A stretch of 64,000 nucleotides of DNA from Dolomedes plantarius (lineage: Eukaryota > Arthropoda > Arachnida > Araneae > Dolomedidae), in assembly GCA_907164885.2 (NCBI GenBank), contig OU015499.1, forward strand, positions 151,225,446 through 151,289,445, in the 5' to 3' direction. The notes beneath the pieces are model-generated. The model ran no database searches, was not told the origin of the DNA, and saw only the letters and a list, made by a program, of their open reading frames with translations. Position numbers and translations under genes: made by a program. Within the stretch, counting starts at the first letter, position 1, and each line of letters starts with the position of its first letter. This document shows positions 45,600 through 55,620 of this stretch, in pieces.

Positions 45600-45963
45600 T
45601 GCTGTAAAACAGAATTTTGATGAAACAATTTCACAGAATATTTTATTTACAGATAATATGCTTAAGAATAAAAGATAATGAAAGGAATAGACTGCTTGTC
45701 ATCAATTAATTTCTTTCTAAGTATATTTATGTGTAGTTTTTGTTTTAAATGACTTTTTTCTTTTCTTTTCTTTCTTTCAATTCTTATTTGATAGGCTGCC
45801 ATCTCATAATATGGGGATAAAATCAACATTGACATGTCATTAAAATCTTAGTAAGATCATTCTGCAAAAATAATTATTTTTCATTTCTTTGTGTTTCTTA
45901 TAAGATGTAACATACATATAAAAAAAGTTTTTATTTTAAAAGACAGAACAATATTATATAAGA
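45600..45963. other. No gene seen
   Basis: AT-rich stretch between the C2H2 exon and the Helitron. It contains a TTTTCTTTTCTTTTCTTTC tract near 45758. A remnant of the downstream part of the C2H2 gene was not recognised. Confidence 0.5.
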
Positions 45964-47643
45964 CTAGCTGACCCGTACCCAGCTTCGCTCGGGAACATTT
46001 CATTATTTTTGACTTACATGTTTAAAAAAATATATATATATTCATTCGTAAATTTTAAATCGACCGGGCCGCATATTAACTACCTATACTCGAGTTCACG
46101 CAATGGGGGAATTTCAAGCCCGCTGATTCGTTGGTTTCTCCCCGTCCTCTATGACATCACTTAGCGCAACTTCCAAATACTTCACGTGGCGCCATCTTTT
46201 CCCCTGAAACTGAATTAATCGTGAATACTGAATTAATCGTGAAACTGAATTAATCGTGAAAAATACACTTATTATTTAAAAGAAAACTTCTAAGATTGAA
46301 CTTTTTATAACAAGTTAAAGAAACCTTTGAAGAAAAAAAAAGTTTAAAAAAATTAAAAAGAATATAATGGTAGGTTTGAAATTTTTATGAATTATGTAAC
46401 ATTTTTGGGGGGAGTGAATTTATTTTACAAGAACTTGCATTGAAAGATATAAATTTGTATGGGTGTATGTGTGTATTATTTTGCAAGAATACATTTTTTA
46501 CCTCTGGCTAATATTTTTTTATATAAACTTAAGCATACTCTGCACGATTTTTTTTTACAACTATGTATATTTTTTCTCACACATATTTGGTCCTAGACAA
46601 TATTCAAAAAAATATTTAAAAAATCCTTTATGATTTTTTGGTACTTTTCCGTTAGCCGGGCGCATTTGGCGTTCGCCCTATTAAGTATCGCCATTGGCGA
46701 GAATGAAAAGTCTCCAACATAACAGCCCTAGGAAAACAGTTTCATAGGTAATAGATGGACTAAATTTTGAAGAAGCATTGTCACACACAAAACGTTGGAA
46801 GAAGATACAGATCAACGGGTATGAATCACGTGAGAGAACAGGATTAAGTTCAGAGACCCGAAATTAACATGAATAGAAATTGGAAACAAATTAACCACAA
46901 ACTTTATTAGCTTTCTTCACACACACATAAATAAACACTTTTAATAGTAACACATTTAATTAAGCGATTTATTGGCGAATTTTAGTCAACAAAGCACACA
47001 CAAAAATAAACACACTTTTAATAGTAACACATTTAATCCTATATATAATAGCCGTTGTCTCTGTATGACACTTCCGGGCTGTACTCATCTTTCAATTGAA
47101 GCCCTCAGTAAACAAACCGCCAAATAGGCTTAATTTCAATTTCAGATGTGGATCAGAATTTTTTTCTTACCTAAAAAAAATATCTTCTCCATGAAATCAC
47201 ATTTGTTCAGCCTATTTTTCTATAAAACATTCAGAACTAAAAAAAATTGGATGTTTTTAGCTGTATATTTAACATTTTTTAAAAATCTGTTTACTTTTGC
47301 GATGAATTCTGAAAGTAAATAAACTTGAATGTGAATGAATCGCGAAGTGAACTGTAAAAAAAGTTTTTAACTTTCATATACTTTTTCCATTATGACGTCA
47401 TTTTTAGTATTATGACGTCAAAATGACGGGTTGGATGGCAGTCTACTACTCCAATCGCATGAAAAACTAAATAAATAAAAAATAATGAAATGGTTTGCTT
47501 TTACAAGGTGTCGATTAAATGCAATATTTTAGATAATTCGGGATATTTTTTAACTTTCATATACTTTTTCCATTATGACGTCAAAATGACGGGTTACCTA
47601 CTAGTAGTAAAATAAACACACAAAAAAAACTTCAATCACTTCA

Positions 47644-48702
47644 TTACGGGGGGGGGGGCCAAAAACTTTTTATATCGTTCAGAATTCTTTGAAATGAATC
47701 ATTTGTTAATCTTATCATAAATTCAGCAAGGTATGATTCCAAATACTGCCGCGCTGTTTCCCAAAGTTTTTTGTTTCTCCATTTTGCGCTTCCCCACAGA
47801 CTCTCAATCTTTTGGTTATTTACGGCAGTTTCTGGGTCAACCAAATTGTACTCGTGGTTCACTTTAAAATGGTGGAAACCCTCCTATTCAAGTTTTGTGG
47901 TGCTGTAGCTTTTCCAAGAATCGGAATAAATCGTAGATCCTTCCTTGATATTTTCCTTGATGGCTTCTACAAATACGCTAAGGCTTCGGTTTGGTACCGG
48001 AATCGGAAAACGTTCATTCGTCTCCCGGCAGATACCACCAAATATCTATTAATGCGGAAGAACGCGTCCCACGTTGATTTTTTAGCCCTGAGAACATACT
48101 TTCATCTATTTCGACTATCAAATCGGGCGCTCCTATATTTTTTTCGATCACGTTTCCACTACAGAATTAACGCAGACTTCTCGCATATAACTGTTCCAGT
48201 CAACGACTGTATTATGATTCATTTCCAATTGTTTCTCGCACCATTTTACCGAAGTTAAGGGCCTGTTCACATAGGAGTCCGTTGCGTTGCGTTAAGGAAA
48301 AGATGACGTTAAGACGAAAATAAACCAATGATAGGCCTCCAAACGATCAGCAATGAAATTTTTAACGCCTATGATTGGTTTATTTTCGTCTCAACGTCAT
48401 CTTTTCCTTAACGCTACGCAACGGACTCCTATGTGAACAGGCCCTTACTCTTCGCTCCAAATGTAACTAAATCTCACAGCTGTCAAAAAATTCAAACGCG
48501 TTGATTGGAGCCACGTTTCTTCACGAATGCTGTTTTTGCTGCGGCAGGTAGAAGCATTTCATCGTCATCGAATGTCATTCCAAAAATATAACTTTATTTC
48601 ATGATTCCTAGCACACGTCTTATTTTCAGGCAAAATACCTTTTTCTTGGAAAAAAAGTACAGCTTCTTCTTCCGTTACAGATAAGTCCCGAAATTTCGTC
48701 AT
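47644..48702 (-). pseudogene. Merlin/ISXO2-like transposase, broken
   Basis: On the minus strand from ATG 48702: MTKFRDLSVTEEEAVLFFQE, then in another frame LQSTRLNFLTAVRFSYIWSE. The foldback MITE (48259-48444) interrupts. Then come LTSVKWCEKQLEMNHNTVVD and YMREVCVNSVVET with a stop, then GAPDLIVEIDESMFSG (a catalytic Asp/Glu region). FKMNHEYNLVDPE-like sequence near 47860 and RQYLESYLAEFMIR near 47730 are the second catalytic area and the C-terminal signature of ISXO2-like transposases. At least three frame changes and one insertion make it inactive. Confidence 0.85.
48259..48444. mobile_element. Foldback MITE, copy 5
   Basis: 186-bp palindrome of the same family, inside the Merlin transposase. 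TTAA and TTAC border it. Its arms still match over nearly the full length. Confidence 0.93.
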
Positions 48703-49405
48703 GATTGTAATCTCGGTAAAAAAAAACTGCACGGTTTTGTAGGTTAAAACTATTGTACAATTTAAACGCCAGTCTTTTAATTGCTGGAAGTATATGTTTA
48801 CCGCGTAGATCCCGATGAATCACGTCATTTCTGATAAAAAATAGGAACTTAATGAATAATTAATATCAGGCGAATTACAATTAATTAAGCAGAACAGCTG
48901 AAAATGCGACTTACCAATTTGGCGATTTATCATTTGCGCCAAGCTAACGGAAAAGTACCGATATTTTTAATGTTTTTATCGAAATATTGTGTTTGGTGCA
49001 TATATGAATTCCTCAGAATTCAGATCGATTTAGCCTTTCATCATTAGAGCAAAAAAACCCTGAAAAGTAAAGCATAAAATATAAGCATTTATAATAAACC
49101 ACTAAAAGCTGAAAGGGAAAAATGTCAAATTGTCTTTTGGAAAGTAAAGAATTTTGAAAAGTAAAGCTGAAAAGTAAAAATGTCAAATTGTCGAATGTTT
49201 GTTAACCATAATCAATCGGTATTTCATTATAAAAAAGCGGAAAAAATTTAAATAAATAAAAATAATAATTTTTGAAAACAATAAAATTAAATTAAAATTT
49301 AAAAAAATAATAAAATAAAATAATAATTAAAAAAATAATAAAATAAAAGCTGAAATAAAAAAGCCTTAAAAAAACTGAAATATCAGGTCTAGTAAAATTT
49401 ACACG

Positions 49406-49475
49406 ACTCTGCATTCGAACCCCGGTCGAGAGCATGGTACTTGCGCAACCTTCCGAATGCGCCACGATGACACGG
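49406..49475 (-). repeat. tRNA-like pol III promoter segment
   Basis: On the minus strand GTGGCGCATTCGG (A-box-like) is followed about 37 bases later by GGGGTTCGAATGC (B-box-like). It lacks a clear cloverleaf, so a SINE head is more likely than a tRNA gene. Confidence 0.45.
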
Positions 49476-50095
49476 TATTCTACTGAGTAAAGTGAAACAT
49501 GTTCGCCATTGGTAAGTTGTTGTGGGCTGGTGATTATACATGTCATAGGAGTTTTTAGTCAGAAATAAGTTAGCACGATAAAAGCTTAGTCTTCAACTCT
49601 TCCATAGACACAAAGATATAGGCGAGGGGATTGCAGTAGCGATTAAAAAGATCTCGTGTCACTTAGCGTGGTTGATTCGAATTTTCCATCGCGTGTCGAG
49701 AGTATCAATATGCCGTTGGATCTGATCTATTTTAGAGTATAAAATCTGACTTGAAAGATTATTATTTTCATTTATTATTCTGGTTTAATATATGACTTGA
49801 AACTTTTTGATTTTATTTATTTTTATCTTTTCGCTCGCTGTTTGCCAACTAACCCTAACGTGGACGCCATATTCAGAGGGGTGATTCCACAAAGTGTAAC
49901 AGCTTACATTTAGTTTCAAAATTGTTGGTTTTTTATTAATTAAAAATCAACGGTAATTAATTTCGATTTTTGAAGTTCTTCAGACCCTCGGCTGTTTTTA
50001 AAGACGCCTGTATGTAAAATTTCACGATCGTTGCTCCTAAACTGTGGATTTCTATACAATTACAGAGAGACAAACATTCATTTTTATATATTAGA

Positions 50096-50739
50096 TATTT
50101 TATAATAATCTTAAAATTTGTATCTGACATAATACTAAGTATAAAATAATATTGAAAAAGAAATGTAAGTTTATTATGTATTTGAAATATATTGATTTAA
50201 TTATAAATATGATTTAGATAATATTTAATATTCTAAAACTCAATTTTACTTTCATATTGTTTTATCATAAATATAATATAAATAGCATTTCATAAAAATA
50301 TTATAGTTTTGCGAGATGATCGTTTTATTATAAATTTTAATGTATCCTTCTGCTTTTTACACGGTTTTTGTCCTAGGGACAATTAAAAACAGAATCACTG
50401 TTTGCTTTTTATACGGCTTTTGGCCTAGGGACAATTAAAAACCGATTTTTTTTCCTGTCCGATATTAATTTTACAAAAAACAAGCAATTATGGCGTATGG
50501 TTTTTATAAATTTAAAAATTTCTGTTTTAGAAAAGAAGTGTTGTAAATTTATGTGTATTATACATAATTTAGAAAAGTCAGAAAAGCATATTTCTTTATT
50601 TAAAATTGTTATAGTAATATTAAATAAGCTATTTCAGTTTATGAAACATTCAGAAGTATCATAGAATTCAGAAGTTTACTTGAAAGTCTGGTGCTCTGAT
50701 ACATTTAAACACATGTAAACAAACGTTATATGTCTTAGA
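50096..50739. other. No gene; short direct repeat
   Basis: AT-rich. TTTGTCCTAGGGACAATTAA-type sequence is repeated at 50366 and 50418 (the second with TTTGGCCTAGGG). No coding frame. Confidence 0.5.
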
Positions 50740-50906
50740 CATGAAGCTACAGAAGGAGCGTAAGCTTCAATGGGGAATTTTTCGAAAAATGAACCGATTG
50801 TTGTCGCTCACCGGTAGAGGGCGAGACATGCAAGCGAAGTGACTATATACGGCGTGGTGGTGAAAGTTGTTTTATAAATTTTAAAATTTATTCTGTGTGC
50901 AGAAAT

Positions 50907-51014
50907 ATGCCAAACACGTGTTTTGCTCCGGGTTGTTCTACTGGCTATAGATCAGCCTTAAAAAGAAATAAAGAAACTGGACAGATAAATCCTAGTATAT
51001 TTGCTGCTCCTAAG
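50907..51014 (+). CDS. THAP-domain exon 1 of the P-like element
   Basis: 36 codons from ATG 50907, ending AAG and followed by a GTAAGA donor. Begins MPNTCFAPGCSTGY, the N-terminal half of a THAP C2CH finger (M-P-x-x-C-x4-C). FAAPK at its end corresponds to the F.FP-like segment of THAP domains. The same exon in the other P-like copy differs at few positions. No exon for the second zinc-binding pair or for the P-type RNase-H-like catalytic domain was recognised downstream. It is therefore probably a remnant in a deletion derivative. It would have provided binding to subterminal sites. Confidence 0.75.
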
Positions 51015-51459
51015 GTAAGAACATTATTATTGTTTTGTGTTAATCATGAAGCTACAGAGCCATAATTTTTTTTTTAAAATTGTGCACAGAAATAAAATAT
51101 TTCTAGTTAACTTTTCTTAATATTGAATTTTATCACTATTAAGTTAGTTGATAAGTAAATAAGTTTTCATTGTATGATAAAGAATGTTGTTACTATAAAT
51201 GCTTATGCAAAATCTGTTGAGTATAATTTAAAAAAAATTAATATTTTCCTATCTTTTTACTGTGAGTACAATGAAACCCATACTTTGTGAAAATGCGAAA
51301 ATATAGCTGATTTGTCCTTATCAATGTTATTTGGGGTTTTTTCTTTTTAATTTGCTGAAAATATTTGTAATCGATAATTTACCAACTTAAAGGTAATTCC
51401 TGACAATGCTGGAACCATAATATTGAATTTAATCACTATTAAGTTAGTTAAATTACGTA

Positions 51460-52200
51460 AGTTAGTTAAAGTACGTAAAAGTATCATTTTTAGACCTATG
51501 CTGGATTGTATATACTACTCATGATTTTTGCTTGATTTACAAGAAATTTTTTGAGTAACTGCCTATAATACTGTTTATTATATATGCAATATTTCAAGGT
51601 AATTAATAAAAAATTAAAATGATTTTTTATGCATAAAAAGTGAATATTTTTTTTAAATCGAGCATTTTGCAGTCAACTACTGTGCGCATTCTATCAAAAT
51701 CAATTATTAAGTTACATTAATAATTGCTTACTATATGTGATTACAACACTTTAGACAACAAAATCTACCAAAATTTTTTAACCTTAATATATTTTAATTT
51801 TTTAAAGAATTTTTTATAAGCTTTTACTCAGTCATTTTTGAAATTTCTAATTAAAAATAGCACGTACTTAAATGTTTTAATATATTTTAGAATAATGTTG
51901 CTGGATATTGTTGCTTGAAGTATTGTAATCACATATAGTAAAAAATTATTAATGTACCTTAATAATTTATTTTGACAGAATGCGCACAGTAGTTGACTGC
52001 AAAATGCTCGATTTAAAAAAAAATATTCACTTTTTATGCATAAAAAGTCATTTTTATTAATTACCTTGAAAAATTGCATCTATAATAAACAATATTATAA
52101 GCAGTTACTCAAAAAATTTCATATAAATCAAGCTTAAATCATGAGTAGTACATACAATCGAACATAGGTCTAAAAATGATACTTTTAAAGGTACGTAAAA
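51460..52200. repeat. Large imperfect palindrome (foldback) inside P-like copy 2
   Basis: The left arm (about 51465-51800) and the right arm (about 51860-52195) are inverted matches. Examples: GTACGTAAAAGTATCATTTT on the left pairs with AAAATGATACTTTTAAAGGT on the right, and GCATTTTGCAGTCAACTACT with AGTAGTTGACTGCAAAATGC. No coding. Its own target duplication was not resolved. Confidence 0.85.
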
Positions 52201-52799
52201 GTGACCACACCCCTTAAGTAAATAAGTTTTCATTGTATGATAAGCAATGATGTTACTATAAATGATTATGCAAAATCTGCATACAAAATCTGCTTATGCA
52301 ATAAAATGCGTACTTTGTGAAAATTCAAAAATATAGCTGATTTGTCCTTGTCAAAGTTATTTGTTTTTATCTTTTTAATTCGCTGAAAAAATTTGTATTC
52401 AGTAATTTACCAACTTGACGATTATACCTCCGGTTTTAAAAAGTGTAATCTGAGATGCTTTGACTGATTTTTTTTCCAAAGGAAGATATTTTAAAGTATT
52501 GTCTGATTAAATACAGAATTGACTTCCTATTTTATTAGTCCTGATAAGAATTTATTTGTGATTGATAGAAAATGTTGCTTTTCTACTATGTGTGTGTGTG
52601 TGTTTCGGTTAATCAGTATTATTTCTCACATTTTTTTTCCATAAGAGATTATGAACAATGATAAAAAAATTTCTTCACAATTCTTTTCTGTAATTTCATT
52701 TCCTTAATTATTAAATTATTATAAAATTCTGAACTCATTTATTCTGAAACCAATACACAATTATTCTGAAAAAGTATATTTACTCATTTCCTTTAAGAA

Positions 52800-53350
52800 T
52801 TTTAATGAATTATAGCAAAAAAAGCACTTGAAATAAAGATTTTGAATGAAAATAAGCAATTGTTAAATTGAATAAATAAATTCATATTAAATACGCACTA
52901 AAATAAAACAACTGGTTTTCGGTAGGAAAAATACGAAAAATCCATATTAAAGCGCATGGTTGTCCGTGTCTAAGCCGCCCGCTAGTACACGCGAGCGCCC
53001 TCTAGTGGCGGCGACAAAAAGGGAGACACATTTTTAACACTGAGCTGCTCCTCCTTCTGTAGAATTATAGCAAAAAAAGCACTCCTTCTTTATAAATTAT
53101 AGCAAAAAAAGCACTTGAAATAAAGATTTTGAATGAAAATAAGCAATTGTTAAATTGAATAAATAAATTCATATTAAATACGCACTAAAATAAAACAACT
53201 GGTTTTCGGTAGGAAAAATACGAAAAATCCATATTAAAGCGCATGGTTGTCCGTGTCTAAGCCGCCCGCTAGTGCACGCGAGCGCCCTCTAGTGGCGGCG
53301 ACAAAAAGGGAGACACATTTTTAACACTGAGCTGCTCCTCCTTCTGTAGC
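52800..53350. repeat. Tandem duplication at the right end of P-like copy 2
   Basis: AATTATAGCAAAAAAAGCAC begins units at about 52811 and 53096. Each runs through GGTAGGAAAAATACGAAAAA to GAGCTGCTCCTCCTTCTGTA, so the element has two copies of its right terminal sequence, only the second ending in the full CATG terminus. Confidence 0.88.
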
Positions 53351-53364
53351 TTCATGGTCTTAGA

Positions 53365-53559
53365 TAAATAATTAGACACAATGACCGATAGATGGCAGCA
53401 ATGAAAAACGTATTTTCAGTAGCCAATCAGATTTGCCAGCCGGTTAGAGATTTAACGGCTCGTCCCAAGCTACCGGTTGATCGAATGTCAAAACATGAAG
53501 CGCAGTGATGTACTGCGGCCGGCAACTTAGTGCCTAGCCCCAGTCTTGTTTAAGTGTAT
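53365..53559. promoter_or_regulatory. Promoter-like block, unit C
   Basis: Inverted match to 45115-45210 and to 40635-40740 (GTACTGCGGCCGGCAACTTA). It is GC-richer than the flanks and carries GCCAATCAG. It is bounded on both sides by transposons that inserted into it: P-like copy 2 at the left and the hAT-like element at the right. Confidence 0.5.
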
Positions 53560-55612
53560 TAGAGATGCCAAAAACGAGTATTTTTCAGTAACAGGTACAA
53601 CCGATCCAGTTCCAAAAAAATACCTGTTACAAATACCTGTTACAAAATACCTGTTACTCTAACTTCATCTTCCAAATCCATTCCCGTGATCCCGCCTTCT
53701 CTCTCCCCTCCATATTAATTTACCGAAGTCTATACCCCGTACCTGTTAACGCTTCGCCTAGTGCCTAGTCTGTTATGAAATGGGGGGCGGAGCAAAAATT
53801 TAATTACCCGTTTCTTAGCCAATTGGCAAAAGAGAAGCAAACACGAACGCTCAATTTTGCTCATAAAGGACTTCGAAATTTGGCAATTATCATCAGTAAT
53901 TAACTACCAATCTTTTTATCAATTACTGTCATTACTTTTCATTGCTTTATTAATTGATAGTTATTAAGCCATTTTGTATTAATAAAAAAATAGAAACTAA
54001 TAGACCAATGTGTGACCTGTGGTGATTGACCGTCTATCGATAGCAATTATTTTAAGACTAAAAATAAATAAAGAAAATAAACAAAGAAGTAACGAAAACA
54101 AACATTTAAGTGTAACAACTTTTTAATCATTAATGTAAGATTTTTGCAAATGCCATGTACATTTTAACAATAATGCGTAATAATTAATGTAATGCGTTTA
54201 TATTTAAATACCTATTCAGTTTTGTTATTTGATTTGGATACAAAAAGTTAGTATTACTATTAAGGTAGCTATTAATACTGTTAATTTTTAGAACATTAAA
54301 TAATATTCTATTTTTTTTTATTCAATAAAATTTTAGTAAATAGTTTTTCTGTAATATTAATACAATTGTATTAGGTACAGTTTATTTCATATTTACATAA
54401 AGGGATAATTAATATTTATGTGCAAACTACAATTGTTCAGTTGATTATTTATAAAATCTGTATACTTATTGTACAATAAATACATTTATACCAAGTTGTT
54501 TTATCTAAAAAATATTTATGTTTTGCTAATGATAATCTTGTTTAATATAAAATAATTTTTTTTTTCATTAAGACGTTTTTATTATAATCAACAATTTAAT
54601 TCACAAAATCCTGACAAGTGAGCAGATACAATTATTTCACCTGTCATAAAACACACAAATAATTACCAATAATATAATGAATAATCAGTTAATTTTATAA
54701 AATCTGTATGTCTGTTGTACAATAAATACATATATACCAAGTTGTTTTTTCTAAAAAATATTTATGTTTTGCTAATGATAATCTTGTTTACTATAAAATT
54801 AATTTTTTTTCATGAGACGTTGTTTTTATTATCATCAACAGTTGAATTCACAAAATCCTGACAAGTGAGCAGATACAATTTTTTCACCTGTCATAAAACA
54901 CATAAATGATTACCAATAATATAATGAATAATCACTGAATTTTTTCAACAACATTAACCCAAAAATGTTATTTTATTTCAAAACCAAAGAAAGTAAATAT
55001 TTTATAAAGGTATTTGAGTGTATTAGTATTTAAAAATAGTCATGAATTAAAATAAAGAAGAAAGTAAGAATATGTCCAACGAAATTCAGATCAACTGTCA
55101 ATTTTATTGGAAAATAGGTAAGCGAATATTTCCTGGTAAACAGGAATTGGGGTAGATCACAAGACAAGTAGAAATACTCGTCTGGTCTATATGTTTTGTA
55201 TGCGCCCGACGACCCTTCCTACGTACTACATAGTACGTAGAAGTATAAACGAGTTTGGAAATACTCGTTTAGGCAAGGGAGTATTTTCTGGTAACAGGTA
55301 CGTAAAAATACTCGTATACTTATTTCGTCCCCGCCCAGGGAAGAGAGTATTTTCTGGTAACAGGTACGGGAAAAATACTAGTATGCTTATTTCGTCCCCG
55401 TCCCTGCCCAGGCAAGGGAGTATTTTCTGGTAACAGGTACGGAAAAAAACTCGTTTACTTATTTCGTCCCCGATCCCCCGCCTGGCCGGAGTATTCTATC
55501 GTTTGACACGTACGCCGTACCTGTTACTTTTGAAAATCGTTAACAGGTCCAAAGTTCAGTTAACACATAACTGTTACAAAGTAACAGGTCCAGTATTTCT
55601 GATCCATCCCTA
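53560..55612 (-). mobile_element. Satellite-bearing hAT-like element, copy 2
   Basis: 2053 bp, TAGAGATGCC at the left and CCATCCCTA at the right. The 8-bp duplication AAGTGTAT is exact (53552-53559 and 55613-55620). Inverted relative to copy 1 at 9503. GTAACAGGT or its complement occurs repeatedly near both ends, and GGGAGTATTTTCTGGTAACA is tandemly repeated near 55280-55440. The central satellite has only about two units. Unit B lacks the insertion. Confidence 0.9.
54450..54950. repeat. Satellite, about two diverged units of 247 bp
   Basis: Inverted counterpart of the 243-bp array at 10731. CACAAAATCCTGACAAGTGA occurs in both units, 247 bases apart. The units differ from each other much more than the units of copy 1 do. 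Confidence 0.88.
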
Positions 55613-55620
55613 AAGTGTAT

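Larger units (their letters stand above)
46640..48959 (-). mobile_element. Merlin (IS1016/ISXO2-type) DNA transposon
   Basis: Termini GGTACTTTTCCGTTAGC and GCTAACGGAAAAGTACC, flanked by GATTTTTT (46632-46639) and GATATTTT (48960-48967): an 8-bp duplication with one mismatch, as Merlin elements make. It contains a decayed minus-strand ISXO2-like transposase and a foldback MITE. Confidence 0.85.
45964..50095 (-). mobile_element. Helitron (minus strand) containing a Merlin transposon
   Basis: Read on the minus strand it begins TCTAATATATAAAAATGAAT at 50095 and ends GGGTCAGCTAG at 45964. It is bordered by A and T without target duplication. A CCCGAGCGAAGCTGGG hairpin-like segment precedes the 3' end. 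No Rep/helicase coding was recognised. Excluding the Merlin element it is about 1.8 kb, so it is non-autonomous. It carries tRNA-like and repeated segments (ATTATGACGTCA-containing blocks at 47360 and 47560 lie in the Merlin part). Confidence 0.8.
50740..53356 (+). mobile_element. P-superfamily-like element, copy 2
   Basis: 2617 bp, CATGAAGCTACAGAAGGAGC at the left and GAGGAGGAACGT-free end CTCCTTCTGTAGCTTCATG at the right. The 8-bp duplication GTCTTAGA is exact (50732-50739 and 53357-53364). It has one intact THAP exon; the rest is non-coding and expanded by an internal tandem duplication (51136-51400 versus 52212-52430) and a large imperfect palindrome. It is homologous to 22258-25397 in the opposite orientation. 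Confidence 0.87.

Noticed and set aside
47812..48258. Plus-strand 148-codon frame
   Set aside because: Antisense shadow of the Merlin transposase, which has recognisable motifs on the minus strand.
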